DNA from: G963674835 sp963674835 | Lineage (GTDB): Bacteria > Planctomycetota > Planctomycetia > Pirellulales > Thermoguttaceae | NCBI GenBank assembly: GCA_963674835.2 | Contig: CAXXKC010000002.1 | Location: 1,364,001 to 1,428,000, forward strand | DNA length: 64,000 nucleotides | Direction of reading: 5' to 3' | Notes under the pieces: model-generated | Told to the model about the DNA's origin: nothing | Seen by the model: the letters and a program-made list of their open reading frames with translations, nothing else | Database searches by the model: none | Made by a program: the position numbers and the translations under genes | In this document: in pieces, positions 34,289-43,920 of the stretch | Numbering within the stretch: the first letter of the stretch is position 1 | Layout of the letters: each line of letters opens with the position of its first letter

Positions 34289-35197
34289 TCAAAGGCTGCC
34301 CCGCACGGCAAAAGCAATCCCCACACGGTTGGCTTCCAAGTATCTCGCCACGCGGCGCGCATGACGCGCATGACGGCAGAGCCCAAAGTAGCATGTCCCG
34401 CTTCCGCTCATCTGATAGCCCAGGCAGTTGCAGCGCTCCATCGCGGAGCGCAACCGCGCAATCCAGGGCGACAGGTTCTCTGCGACCGATTCCAGGCGGT
34501 TGAACATCCGCCGCCCGGCATTCTTGAGGTTTCCCGCTCGCAGAGCATCGACGAGCGGCGACAGTGGCCGCGGCCGGGTCGGCGGCTTGCAACGCTCGTA
34601 GACGGCCGCCGTGGAGAGTCCCTCCGGCGGACGCACGACCACAAGGTGCAGATTGCCCAAGCCAGCCACAGGTTCGACGCGTTCCCCTCGGCCTCGACAG
34701 ATCGCCGGGCCGCGGACAAGAAACAAGGGAACGTCGCTTCCCAATTGGCCGGCCAAGTCGGCAAGCTTCTGGCGGGACCACCCGACTTGCCAAGCTTCGT
34801 TGGCCGCCACAAGCGCGGCGGCGGCGTCGCTCGATCCCCCGCCGAGACCAGCCGCCGTGGGAATTCGTTTCACGAGGTCCAAACGGGCCCCGCTGCGAAC
34901 TCCCGCGCGACTGCGGAGCAACTGCACGGCGCGAACGACAAGATTGTCGCTGCCTGAAGGCACATCTCCGGGGCCGACGCCCCGGTCTCCCCTCGCGGTG
35001 GACGCACACCGGCAGCCGAAGCTGATCTGGCCGCTCGAATCCTCGCGGAAGCGCAACGTGTCGTATAAGTCGATCGGAACGACGAGCGTTTCGATCTCGT
35101 GATACCCGTCCTCACGCTTCCCGAGCACCTCGAAGAAAAGATTCAACTTCGCTGGCGCGTGAACGACGAAATCCGCGGGTGACCGGTGGAGGCGCAT
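34289..35197 (-). CDS. ispE: 4-diphosphocytidyl-2-C-methyl-D-erythritol kinase
   Basis: Phosphorylates CDP-methylerythritol in the MEP isoprenoid pathway; cytoplasmic GHMP kinase. 302 residues. Motif 1 is APAKLNLFFEVLGKREDGYHE, the ATP loop is PTAAGLGGGSSDAAAAL, and motif 3 is MSGSGTCYFG. The start at 35197 puts motif 1 at the expected distance; an in-frame ATG at 35257 would add 20 residues and cannot be excluded, since the promoter at 35289-35317 precedes both. Probably co-transcribed with spoVG. Confidence 0.94.
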   Translation of the reverse strand: MRLHRSPADFVVHAPAKLNLFFEVLGKREDGYHEIETLVVPIDLYDTLRFREDSSGQISFGCRCASTARGDRGVGPGDVPSGSDNLVVRAVQLLRSRAGVRSGARLDLVKRIPTAAGLGGGSSDAAAALVAANEAWQVGWSRQKLADLAGQLGSDVPLFLVRGPAICRGRGERVEPVAGLGNLHLVVVRPPEGLSTAAVYERCKPPTRPRPLSPLVDALRAGNLKNAGRRMFNRLESVAENLSPWIARLRSAMERCNCLGYQMSGSGTCYFGLCRHARHARRVARYLEANRVGIAFAVRGSL

Positions 35198-35288
35198 CCT
35201 TGAGACCTTTTCCGGAGCCTCTCCGTCAACAGCGCAAAGACGCTTCGACCGTTTCATGGAGAGGTATGTACCCACTAAGCCGTCGCCG

Positions 35289-35317
35289 ATTGTATCGGCC
35301 TCCGAATGATGCGTCAA
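35289..35317 (-). promoter_or_regulatory. Promoter of ispE-spoVG
   Basis: On the minus strand TTGACG (35312-35317), exactly 17 bases, TACAAT (35289-35294). The predicted start near 35282 gives an ~85-base leader to ispE at 35197. Confidence 0.68.
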
Positions 35318-35965
35318 CTGGGGATCATTCGACCCCGAACAAGTCCGGGCCGTTCTCTGAACGAGAGACCTCCGACCGAATCCCCGGAAATGTGATGAAC
35401 TTGCAGTGGCCGACCATGCAGATTGTCTGCGATCGACGCACACCGCCACACCCGACCCTGCTGCCTAACGAATCCTATACGCCACTCTCTCCGGCGGAAA
35501 TCCCTCACTTCGAAGGCAGTCCACAAGCGAGATGCCGCAGGTGGCGCCCAAACGCCGCCATCGGCCTTAGGCCGAACGCCTCCCGATGAATTGCCCCCCA
35601 GTAGAGCGGATTCCGTGACCGCCCTGCGGTTACAATCGCCAGTCGGCGCAGGAGTGAAGTAGCTGTTGGAGAAGGAACGACAAGCTGGGCATGGGAACCA
35701 CATTGGGTGATCAGTGCGTGTCGTACCCGCATGTGGTGCCCGCGGCAGTCGGGCGAAGCAAGCCTGTGGCGGGTCGGCAAACCACGGTTTTCAGGTGTAA
35801 TTTGCTTCAAGTGAGGGGACATCTTCGCGGACGGTTGCCGCGCTGCCCTGGCCAGCGATGGGGTGTGACCTGCGGCCACACAGTGACGAGGGGTCTGGTT
35901 GGCCGCGACTGGCGCGGCACGGGGCGGCTGGGATTGGCGCGGCAGCCGCCCCAGTTTGGGCCGCG
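35318..35965. other. Long intergenic stretch upstream of ispE
   Basis: About 650 bases with no gene I can support; the open frames here have no recognisable features. The main structure is a perfect 10-bp stem, GGGGCGGCTG (35921-35930) with CAGCCGCCCC (35943-35952), 13 bases beyond the dedA stop on the minus strand: a candidate terminator or 3' stabiliser without a T run. Confidence 0.5.
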
Positions 35966-36619
35966 TCAGCTCCTGCGGGCTTTGGCGAGATAGGCCTTGA
36001 GGAACTCGAAGACCATCGGCAGCACGGACAGAATAATGATGACGACGATGACGAGAGAGAAATTGTCTTGGACGATCTTGCGGGAGCCGAAGAAGAAGCC
36101 GCCATAGACGAAGAGGGCTACCCAGGCGATTCCGCCGATCACGTTGTAGGCCAGGAACCGGCCATAGTTCATGGTGCCGATTCCGGCGACGAACGGGGCG
36201 AAGGTCCGAATGATGGGGATGAAGCGGGCCAACACGATCGTCTTTCCGCCGTATCGCTCGTAGAAGTCGTGGGTGCGTTCGAGGTGTTTCTTTTTCAAGA
36301 AGCGGCTGTCGCTGGTGAACGCGCGGGGTCCGATGTACTTGCCCAACCAGTAATTGGCCGTGTCGCCGATCACTGCGGCCGCAGCCAATACCAGGAACAA
36401 CAGGTTTGGGTCCAGGGCCGAACCCGAACGACCGGCCAGCGCGCCGGCGGCAAAGAGAAGGGAATCGCCCGGGAGAAACGGCGTCACCACCAGGCCGGTC
36501 TCGCAGAAGATCACGATGAACAGGAGCAGATACGTCCATACGCCGAAGTGCTGGATCAGCTCGTCGAGATGTTTGTCGACGTGGAAGAAGAGGTCGATCG
36601 CGGTGCTGATCCAGTCCAT
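35966..36619 (-). CDS. DedA-family membrane protein
   Basis: A 217-residue polytopic inner-membrane protein of the DedA/VTT superfamily, which includes undecaprenyl-phosphate and phospholipid scramblases or flippases. The family motifs are the re-entrant segment ETGLVVTPFLPGDSLLFAAG and the arginine motif FYERYGGKTIVLARFIPIIRTFAPFVAGIGTMNY. Length and hydrophobic pattern are normal. It follows the PQQ-like propeller gene by 30 bases on the same strand, so the two are probably co-transcribed. Confidence 0.93.
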   Translation of the reverse strand: MDWISTAIDLFFHVDKHLDELIQHFGVWTYLLLFIVIFCETGLVVTPFLPGDSLLFAAGALAGRSGSALDPNLLFLVLAAAAVIGDTANYWLGKYIGPRAFTSDSRFLKKKHLERTHDFYERYGGKTIVLARFIPIIRTFAPFVAGIGTMNYGRFLAYNVIGGIAWVALFVYGGFFFGSRKIVQDNFSLVIVVIIILSVLPMVFEFLKAYLAKARRS

Positions 36620-36649
36620 CGAGAGTCCTTTTGCGAGGGCGCGGTCCGG

Positions 36650-37945
36650 TTAGTCGTTGCCTGCGGCGAGGCTGGCACAGACGAGTTCCTTATCGTTGCG
36701 GGCAAACACGTGCCGATAGGCATAGGCCGGGTGGGACCAGCAGACCCCGTCGCGGCGACGAAGCTGGCCGGTGGTAGGACGGATCAGCTTCGAGCGGCTG
36801 ATTTCCTCGAATCCTTGGGGGGACAGGCGCGCGATGATCAGTTCGCCCCGGTCGTTGAACATCCAGGTCTTGTCGGCGTTTTGGACCATGTGCAGGGTGC
36901 CCCAACGCATCTGGCTCGTCGCGGTGGTGTCTTTCCAGACGCGATCTCCCGAGTCGGCCTTCAGGCAGAGAAGGGGCCCGAAAGCGTCTACCGCATAAAT
37001 GTACCCGCCCCGTAGCTGCGGCGTCGAGATCAGTGAATGCACGCTGTCGGTGTGCAGCTCGTCGGTCCCGCGCCGCCGCCAGATCTTCTCAATGGCCAGC
37101 TTCTGGGCGTCCAAACGTACCATGAGGGAGCCGTCCTGGAAACAGGTCACCAGCAGATGGTCCCCTTCGACGACCGGCGTGGCGATGTTCTCGACCCAGC
37201 GCTCGTGCTTGAAAGGGTACTGCCAGTGGAGCTTGCCCGAGGCGGGATCGACACCCACCAGGCGGTCGCCGGTCCAGCAGACCAAAACACGTTGGCCGGC
37301 CTGTTGGATGATGAGCGGGGCTGAGTAGGAGCCTTCGTCGTCCAGCGCCTTCCACCGCACCTGGCCGGTGCGTTTGTCCAAGGCGATCAGGCAGGCGTTG
37401 TCCCCGCCGCCCTGGACGATGACAAGGTCGCCTTCGATGAGCGGTGCCGCGGCCATGCCCCAGAGCGGTCGGTGAACACCGCAATCGTCGACCAGGTTCT
37501 TCTTCCACAGCACTCGGCCGGTGGCGGCATCGAGGCAGCAGAAATGGCCGACGGTGCCCAGCGAGTAGGCGCGGCCTTCGTCGATCGTGATCGAAGCACG
37601 GGGGCCGTCGGGATAGCTGACATCGGCGTAGGAGACGGGGTAGCTGTGCGTCCAAAGCTCCTTGCCGTTGGTCCAATCGAAGCAGTGGATGCGTTCGCGT
37701 TCCTCGGGCTCTTCGACGCGGTCGCTCACATAGACGCGCCCCGCCGCGACGGTCGGTCCGCAGTACCCGCCGGCGATTTCGGCGCGCCAGCGGATGGGGA
37801 TCTGCGGTTGGGGTAGCTTTTCGACAATGCCGGTTTCGCGCCAGACGCCGTCGCGGGCCGGTCCGCGCCATTGCGGCCAGTCGTCGGCGCGGAGTTGCCC
37901 GGCAGCCAACAGAGCGATCACCAACCACATGCTCCGCACGGCCAT
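36650..37945 (-). CDS. Secreted PQQ-like beta-propeller protein
   Basis: A 431-residue exported protein with a short signal peptide (cut near LRADD). The mature start, DDWPQWRGPARDGVW, is the hallmark of planctomycete PQQ-like (outer-membrane assembly BamB-like) propeller proteins. Repeated blades carry the tryptophan-docking pattern DxxTGxxxW (DWTNGKELW, DAATGRVLW, DKRTGQVRW, DPASGKLHW). Whether it binds PQQ or is purely structural cannot be told. ATG 37945 is preferred to the TTG directly before it. Confidence 0.88.
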   Translation of the reverse strand: MAVRSMWLVIALLAAGQLRADDWPQWRGPARDGVWRETGIVEKLPQPQIPIRWRAEIAGGYCGPTVAAGRVYVSDRVEEPEERERIHCFDWTNGKELWTHSYPVSYADVSYPDGPRASITIDEGRAYSLGTVGHFCCLDAATGRVLWKKNLVDDCGVHRPLWGMAAAPLIEGDLVIVQGGGDNACLIALDKRTGQVRWKALDDEGSYSAPLIIQQAGQRVLVCWTGDRLVGVDPASGKLHWQYPFKHERWVENIATPVVEGDHLLVTCFQDGSLMVRLDAQKLAIEKIWRRRGTDELHTDSVHSLISTPQLRGGYIYAVDAFGPLLCLKADSGDRVWKDTTATSQMRWGTLHMVQNADKTWMFNDRGELIIARLSPQGFEEISRSKLIRPTTGQLRRRDGVCWSHPAYAYRHVFARNDKELVCASLAAGND

Positions 37946-38337
37946 CAAGATGCCTCATCGGTTGTGGGAATGGGAATCGAACCCGCCATGGAACAACGCA
38001 GTCGCCGGCGGCGCAAGGGTGCCTGTATGATACTCGAAACCGATGGTCCACTAGAAGCGAGCCCGTTGGCAACCACCCGCATGCAGGGTATCGCAGGGAT
38101 GCTCAGCGCGCCCGTTGATCGTGCGATCGGGCTCTTGACTGTGCCCTGCGGACCATCGAGGATAGGGGACGAAGCGGGTCCAGATGAGGGACTTGCGTTC
38201 ATTCCTGCCAGAACGAATGCCCGGCTCGGAACAGGCGTGTTTCCGGCTGCGGGCGGCTGTACCACCGAACGACGCCTGGGAAGGGTTCTCGGCGTTGGCT
38301 TCGGTGCCGAATCCTCTGTTCGAGATGATGCCCAACC
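37946..38337. other. Divergent intergenic region
   Basis: 392 bases between two divergent genes; it should hold both promoters but I see no strong consensus pair. A GGTTCGATTCCC-like string on the minus strand (about 37971-37984) resembles a tRNA T-loop but no tRNA folds around it. Small open frames here are not supported. Confidence 0.4.
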
Positions 38338-40932
38338 ATGAATACCTTGCGATTGCGACTGCTGCCGATGGTTGTGCTGGCGTGTGCCGCCTGCACGGGG
38401 ACCCTGTTTTCGACGGCCCGCGCCGCTGAGGGACGCCGGCTGGTATCGATCGACTGCACGGCCGATTTGCCGCCCGACCAGTACTTCGGCCATGGCGCGG
38501 TGCGCGTGGTCGATTCGCCGATTGGGCGTTACCGGGAGGCAGAGGGGAGGCCGCTGTCGCGATTCGGGTACCGCTTCAAGATCGAACACATCGGCAAGCC
38601 GCACCTGTTGGTCATTCGCTATCCGGACGACAAGCGTCGTTTCATGTGCGTGATGGACGGCACAACGTACGACACAACGACCGGGGTATTTACGGACTTT
38701 GCTCAGCCGTTGAGCGGGAAGATGCTGGAGATTCGGGAGGTCTTCTGGCCGCGCTGGAACGATTGCAGTGTGGTGATGATGACCTGGAGCAACGGCGAGC
38801 CGGCCGCGGCCGCACAGATCGAGGTCTTCGAGCTGGATGAGCTGCCGCCGCTGGATCTGCCGAGCGCCAAGGGGGCGGGGCCGTTGCGGCAGTTCGGCAT
38901 TCAATACGAAGACCCGTGCGGACGCTGCGACAGCGAAGGGGCGATCAATTCGCAGGAGTGGCTGGATCGAATCACGGCGTACGCGAGGTACTCGGGCCAG
39001 AACCTGCTCACCTATCCGATCGTTTGGTACCACGGTCCGTTCTATCCTTCGCAGCGCGAGCCGTCGGGCGATTTCGGGACGATCGTGGGGCGGGATCGGA
39101 AGCAGTACGGCCGGTGGACCACGCATCCGGCGGACTGGGTCGCACCGATCCTCGATCGGTTCGGACGGGAAGACATGAGCTTTCAGGGGGCGCTGACGCT
39201 TCTGCGCCTCGGCAGCCTCATGAAGCGGATGAACATCGATCTGGAATCGATCAAGGCCGGCAAAGACACGATCAACAACATGCTGGCGAGCAACAACGTG
39301 CAGGCCGGAACGCAGGACTGGACGCCGCTGTACAACGTGCTCAACTTCCAGGCCAAGGTCGAAGGCCGTCTGTCGGGTTGGGCGTACGGAGAGAAGGACG
39401 GCCAGCCGTATCCTGCGCGGCCGATCTTCAACCCGCTTCATCCGGTGGTCCAAGAAGCGGTGCTGGGGTTGGTGCAGGAGATCGCCGACCGATACGGGCG
39501 GTATCCCGCGTTCAAGGGTATTTCGCTGAACATGTGGCATGGCACGATCCTGTGGTACGCGGCGCTGGATACGGGCTACGACGACTACACGGTCGGGCTG
39601 TTCGAGAAGGAGACGGGCATTGCTTTGGGGGTCGATCCCAAGGCGCCCGACCGCTTCTCGCAGCGACACGCGATCCTGACCGGTCCGCACCGCGAGAAGT
39701 GGATCGCTTGGCGCTGCGGGAAGATCCACGAGCTGTTCGGCCGCATTCGGGACATCATGGTGCGGGCGCGGCCCGATTTGCGCGTGACCGTCTCGCTGTG
39801 GACGGAAACCACGATGCCGAAGCTGGTGGGAATGCCCAACAGCCCCGCACAGCAACTGTGTGCCCGCCCCAGGACGGTGGACCTGTACCGGCAGGGCGGA
39901 TTCGACGTGAACCTGTTCCGGGATGATCCGGGCATCGAGATCGACTACGTGTTCGTTCCGGAACGCGACCGCGACGGCTGGGGCACGGCGGGGGTGGACA
40001 CACCGCTGGAATCGATGTGCATGTTCCGGGATCACGATTTCCTGGATTCCGACACACTGGCGACGCTGGCGGGCGGGCGCCGGCCGGGGGCCTTGATCTT
40101 CAACTCGTGGGTCGAGGCTTGGGGGAATCACAAGTGGTTTGCCTGCGATCCGGGCGACACGCAGGCCGCGACGCTGGCCGATATGGACGGCACGCCCGCC
40201 GAAGGCATGTTTCGCATGAACTCGGAGTATCCGAAGGACGATTTCTGGTGGGATTCGCAGCTAAGGATCACGCCACCGTTCCCGGCGGGTGTGCATTTTC
40301 TGGAATATTTCGCCCACGCGGTGGCCGAGCTGGACGCATGCCGGGTCACCAGCGGTGGGCTGTTCTTGGACACGGCGCACGCCGACGCCATGCAGCGATT
40401 CGCTCGCGCCTATCGGGCACTGCCGGCGGAGAAGTTCCAGACGGTCGGCGATCGCACCGATCCGGTGGCCGTGCGGACCCTCGTGCACGGCGCTAGGCGA
40501 TACGTGTACCTGGTCAATCGCGACTACTATCCTGTGGCCGTGCAGGTCAATCTGGCGTCGCCGGCCGGCCAGGCCACGGATTTGGCGACGGGTCAGAAGG
40601 TCGACGCGCCGGCGCAGTGGGCACTGACGCTGGGGCCGTACGAGCTCCGGACGTATGCCCTGACCGAGTCGGTCGGCGTGGCGGGTTTCCAGGCCCATCC
40701 GCCGGAAGCGATCGTGCACCAGTTGAAAGCCGAGACCGACGCGGCGCTGGCGGCCGTCCAGCGACTGCGCGCGGCCGGAAAGCCGCTGCCACCAGGCGCT
40801 GAAACGCTAGCCGAGGGGCTGTCGAAAGCCATTCAGGAAGGGCGGCTGGCGTGGGTGCGCCGGGCGTTGACCAGTTACGGAATTCGGAAGTCGTTGCAGC
40901 AGGCACCCGAGGAGAAGCCCGCTGCGAAATAG
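38338..40932 (+). CDS. Large secreted glycosidase-like protein
   Basis: An 864-residue exported protein with a signal peptide (ending near ARAAE). A beta-rich N-terminal domain (to ~180) is followed by a probable TIM barrel with motifs AYARYSGQNLLTYPIVWYHGPFYPS, YPAFKGISLNMWHGTILWYA and PDLRVTVSLWTETTMP, then a C-terminal beta domain (YVYLVNRDYYPVAVQVNL) and a helical tail. The pattern resembles family-10-like hypothetical glycosidases in Planctomycetes. The catalytic residues are not identified. It probably forms a unit with the glycosidase 82 bases downstream. Confidence 0.58.
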   Translation: MNTLRLRLLPMVVLACAACTGTLFSTARAAEGRRLVSIDCTADLPPDQYFGHGAVRVVDSPIGRYREAEGRPLSRFGYRFKIEHIGKPHLLVIRYPDDKRRFMCVMDGTTYDTTTGVFTDFAQPLSGKMLEIREVFWPRWNDCSVVMMTWSNGEPAAAAQIEVFELDELPPLDLPSAKGAGPLRQFGIQYEDPCGRCDSEGAINSQEWLDRITAYARYSGQNLLTYPIVWYHGPFYPSQREPSGDFGTIVGRDRKQYGRWTTHPADWVAPILDRFGREDMSFQGALTLLRLGSLMKRMNIDLESIKAGKDTINNMLASNNVQAGTQDWTPLYNVLNFQAKVEGRLSGWAYGEKDGQPYPARPIFNPLHPVVQEAVLGLVQEIADRYGRYPAFKGISLNMWHGTILWYAALDTGYDDYTVGLFEKETGIALGVDPKAPDRFSQRHAILTGPHREKWIAWRCGKIHELFGRIRDIMVRARPDLRVTVSLWTETTMPKLVGMPNSPAQQLCARPRTVDLYRQGGFDVNLFRDDPGIEIDYVFVPERDRDGWGTAGVDTPLESMCMFRDHDFLDSDTLATLAGGRRPGALIFNSWVEAWGNHKWFACDPGDTQAATLADMDGTPAEGMFRMNSEYPKDDFWWDSQLRITPPFPAGVHFLEYFAHAVAELDACRVTSGGLFLDTAHADAMQRFARAYRALPAEKFQTVGDRTDPVAVRTLVHGARRYVYLVNRDYYPVAVQVNLASPAGQATDLATGQKVDAPAQWALTLGPYELRTYALTESVGVAGFQAHPPEAIVHQLKAETDAALAAVQRLRAAGKPLPPGAETLAEGLSKAIQEGRLAWVRRALTSYGIRKSLQQAPEEKPAAK

Positions 40933-41014
40933 CATCGCTGACGCCGGCGAAAGTGGTCGTTGGCTGTGGGTGGGTCGGCCAAACCGGCCGGTCGCATCCC
41001 CAAGGAGGACTTGC

Positions 41015-42412
41015 ATGAAGCGGGCCGTTCTGAGCATTTGGCTGGCGTGCTTGTGTTGCGCCGCGTCGGCTGCCGGAGGCGAGCAGGGGATTCGGTATGC
41101 CGAGGTTGGGAAGATCAAGCCCCGGCATGCGCGGGACATCGTCGCCTCGAACTGGTCGGTGGGCGCGGAGACGATGGATCGGGAGTACACGGTCTACGAG
41201 AACTGGAAGGCCTATTTGGGACCGCTGGGTGCGAAGAAGGCACGGCTTCAGGCCGGTTGGGCACGAACGGAACGCGAGCCCGGCGTGTACGATTTCGCGT
41301 GGCTGGACGAGGCCGTGTTTGACATGGCCCGCCAGGGCGTCGAACCGTGGATGTGCCTGTCATACGGCAATCCGTTGTACGAGGGGGGCGGCGGCGTGAA
41401 CCTGCGCGGTGAGGTGCCCACCTCACAGGTCGGACTGGGCGCGTGGCAGAAGTGGGTTCGCGCCACGGTGGAGCGGTATCGCGATGTGATCGACGAGTGG
41501 GAAGTTTGGAATGAGCCCAACTACCACGTGCCGGTCGCCGATTACGCGAGGCTGCTGATTCTGACGGCCGAGACGATTCGCTCGGTGCAGCCGAAGGCCA
41601 CGGTCATCGCGATGGCTTTGGGGAGCCGCGTGGATTACGAGTATGCCGACAAGGTTCTCGCCGTTCTGCGGGACGAAGGGAAGTTGGGGCTGATCGACCA
41701 GATTTCTCACCATCGCCACCAGAAGAATCCCGACGTGACCGATACGGAGGTCGAGTTGGCGAAGGTCGTGCGGAAGTACTCGCCGACGATCGTCATCCGG
41801 CAGAGTGAAGCGGGTTGCCCTTCGCAGCGCGGCAAAAAGCGGGCGATGTCCAATTACGCTTGGACGGAGTTGAGCCAGGCGAAGCACGTGTTGCGTCGGC
41901 TGCTGGGCGATTTGGGCCGCGACAAGGAGTCGTCGTGCTTCAGCATCGTCGATATGAAGTACCCCGACGAAATGAATCGCAAGGGCTTGCTGTACGCCCG
42001 AGAGGACCGGACCGTGGAGCGGCCCAAGCAGGCCTACTATGCAGTGCAGCATCTGACGGCCGTGTTCGACAACCGAGTGTTTCGCGAGCGTGACTTTGCG
42101 TATGAGGCGCCGGCGGAACCGCCGCTTTCGGCCCACGGCTACCGGCATCAGCCCAGCGGGCGGACGATCGTGACCGTGTGGTTCTGCGGGGAGGTGCCGT
42201 CCAACGAGAACGGGACGACGCCGGTCGACTTGGCGTTCGCCGACGCGAGCTTCCAGGAGCCGATGTACGTGGACCTGCGCACGGGGAAGGTCTACGAGAT
42301 TCCCCCATCGGACTATACGCACACCGGCACGGCCTGGCGGTTTCGGGGCGTGCCGTGTTACGACTCGCCGATCTTGATCGCCGACCGGGAGACCCTGCCG
42401 CTTGAACGGTGA
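41015..42412 (+). CDS. Secreted clan GH-A glycoside hydrolase (GH39-like)
   Basis: A 465-residue protein with a signal peptide (cut near ASAAGG). The barrel carries the clan GH-A acid/base motif EVWNEPNY with Glu167, and a plausible nucleophile Glu265 in IRQSEAGCP. These placements fit a retaining glycosidase of the GH39/GH5-like type. A C-terminal beta-sandwich follows the barrel (~residue 370 on). AAGGAGG six bases upstream fixes the start at 41015. It follows the 864-residue glycosidase-like gene, so both may act on the same glycan. Confidence 0.78.
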   Translation: MKRAVLSIWLACLCCAASAAGGEQGIRYAEVGKIKPRHARDIVASNWSVGAETMDREYTVYENWKAYLGPLGAKKARLQAGWARTEREPGVYDFAWLDEAVFDMARQGVEPWMCLSYGNPLYEGGGGVNLRGEVPTSQVGLGAWQKWVRATVERYRDVIDEWEVWNEPNYHVPVADYARLLILTAETIRSVQPKATVIAMALGSRVDYEYADKVLAVLRDEGKLGLIDQISHHRHQKNPDVTDTEVELAKVVRKYSPTIVIRQSEAGCPSQRGKKRAMSNYAWTELSQAKHVLRRLLGDLGRDKESSCFSIVDMKYPDEMNRKGLLYAREDRTVERPKQAYYAVQHLTAVFDNRVFRERDFAYEAPAEPPLSAHGYRHQPSGRTIVTVWFCGEVPSNENGTTPVDLAFADASFQEPMYVDLRTGKVYEIPPSDYTHTGTAWRFRGVPCYDSPILIADRETLPLER

Positions 42413-42456
42413 GCGTGGACGTTTCGGAGCCGGGCGGTGAAGCGGAATCTGCCGAG

Positions 42457-43359
42457 CTACTTGGCCCGCGGGTGGGCCCGCTCGTAGATGGCACGCAGGC
42501 CGGCGGTGCTGACGTGCGTGTAAATCTGCGTGGTGACGAGGCTCTTGTGGCCCAGCAGCTCCTGCACGCTGCGGATGTCGGCGCCGCGGTCCAGAAGATG
42601 CGTGGCGAAGCTGTGGCGGAGCGAGTGCGGCGTGGTGCGGCGGTCGAGGCCCGTCTGGCGCAGGTACTTGTCGAGCATGCGGGCGACGCTGCGCGTGGTA
42701 AGGCGGCGGCCGAACTTGTTGACGAAGACGGGGGCCAGGGCGTCAGACGGTTCGCGCGGGCTGAGATGGCGGCGGTGGAGCCAGCGTTTCAGGGCGCGCG
42801 TGGCGTAGGAGCCGACCGGCGAGAGACGCTCGCGGCGCCCCTTACCGCGAACTCGGACGATGCCGGCCTCGAAATCGAGGTCGCCGTCGCAGAGTCCGAC
42901 GAGTTCGCTGACACGCAGCCCGGCCGAGTACATCGTTTCGAGGATAGCGCGGTCGCGCAAGCCCATCGGATTGTCGGTCGGAGGCGATTGGAGCAGGCGT
43001 CCGAGGTCCTCGCTGGAGAGAAAGTGCGGAAGCTTTCGGGGTTTTCGCGGGTTTCGCAGGGGCTTGGCCGGATTCGACTCGGCCCAGCCTTCGCGCTGAC
43101 CGAAGCGAAAGAAGCTCCGCAGCGAGGCGAGCCGGCGCGCGATCGTCGTCTGGGCATAGCCGGCCTCGTGCAAAGCGGCGACATAGCCGCGGAGTTCGAG
43201 GACGGAGATCTCGGCCGGTTTGGGACATCGGCCGCCGCGCGCTTCGGTGAGATAGTCGACCAGTGCGGTCAAGTCTTCGCGGTAGCTTTTGACCGTGAGA
43301 TCGGAGGCGTTACGCTCGACCTGCAGGAAGCGGAGGAATCGGCCGATGGCAGTGCGCAT
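42457..43359 (-). CDS. xerC: Tyrosine recombinase XerC/XerD
   Basis: A 300-residue site-specific recombinase; with its partner it resolves chromosome dimers at dif. N-terminal SAM-like domain (1-~100) and catalytic domain with the full set of active residues: Arg149 (AGLRVSEL), Lys173 (RGKGRRER), His245 and Arg248 (HSLRHSFATH), His271 (GHKS) and nucleophile Tyr280 (QIYTHV). Length matches XerC/D exactly. No integrase-type context, attachment repeats or cargo are visible, so a housekeeping role is more likely than a mobile one. Confidence 0.9.
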   Translation of the reverse strand: MRTAIGRFLRFLQVERNASDLTVKSYREDLTALVDYLTEARGGRCPKPAEISVLELRGYVAALHEAGYAQTTIARRLASLRSFFRFGQREGWAESNPAKPLRNPRKPRKLPHFLSSEDLGRLLQSPPTDNPMGLRDRAILETMYSAGLRVSELVGLCDGDLDFEAGIVRVRGKGRRERLSPVGSYATRALKRWLHRRHLSPREPSDALAPVFVNKFGRRLTTRSVARMLDKYLRQTGLDRRTTPHSLRHSFATHLLDRGADIRSVQELLGHKSLVTTQIYTHVSTAGLRAIYERAHPRAK

Positions 43360-43487
43360 GCGAGGCAGGCGGGTGGTGGAGGAAGGGCGATCTGCGAGTT
43401 GTTCCTGACACCTTATAGGATCGCGACCTGCCCTCACCCGGCAACCCCTCTCCCACAAGCGGCTGAGGGGAGTCTTGCTCGCCGTCC

Positions 43488-43733
43488 TTAGGGCTGCTCG
43501 TCCTTGTCGGTGGTCAGCGGCAGATTGAAACGTCGGTTGGGGACGGGTTTCTGGTTGTCCTGGCGGATCTTCTGGCTGAGGACGGCGGCGTCGTACCAGG
43601 TGAAGCTCAACTCGGGGTTCGATGCGAAGCGGCCGAGGACGCGCAACGTTTCCGCGCGACTGGTGTCGTCGTAGAGGAAGACGTAGCGTTCGGCTCCTTT
43701 GACCAGTGCCAAAACGTTGATATCCTGACTCAT
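43488..43733 (-). CDS. Small conserved-looking protein (81 residues)
   Basis: A compact cytoplasmic protein starting MSQDINVLALVKGAERYVFLY. It alternates short strands and helices (YVFLYDD, ETLRVLGRFASNPE, FTWYDAAVLSQKIR) with a charged tail. I recall similar small proteins in Planctomycetes but can name no function. The codon use and composition match neighbouring genes. Confidence 0.6.
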   Translation of the reverse strand: MSQDINVLALVKGAERYVFLYDDTSRAETLRVLGRFASNPELSFTWYDAAVLSQKIRQDNQKPVPNRRFNLPLTTDKDEQP

Positions 43734-43920
43734 CGTCGATGGCCTCCTACCAGGGACGAGGAACGGACGAGCGGTCGCAACGATGCACCGGGCACCACGA
43801 CGACTCGGCGGCTCTCGGCCGACTCCCCACAAGCCCGCAAAACGCTTCCGGCACTCTTGCGGAAAATCCGCGCCACCCGTTGCCCGGCCGGTGCATTGGC
43901 TATACGGGGCTCAGTAGTCC

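Noticed and set aside
37965..38050. Possible tRNA on the minus strand (GGTTCGATTCCC-like T-loop)
   Set aside because: No matching acceptor, D or anticodon arms can be formed around it.
37945..40131. 728-codon minus-strand frame opposite the 864-residue glycosidase
   Set aside because: Arg/Pro/His-rich shadow; the plus strand has signal peptide and barrel motifs.
42457..43359. Integrase of a genomic island
   Set aside because: Length and motifs fit housekeeping XerC; no tRNA, attachment repeats or mobile genes are near.
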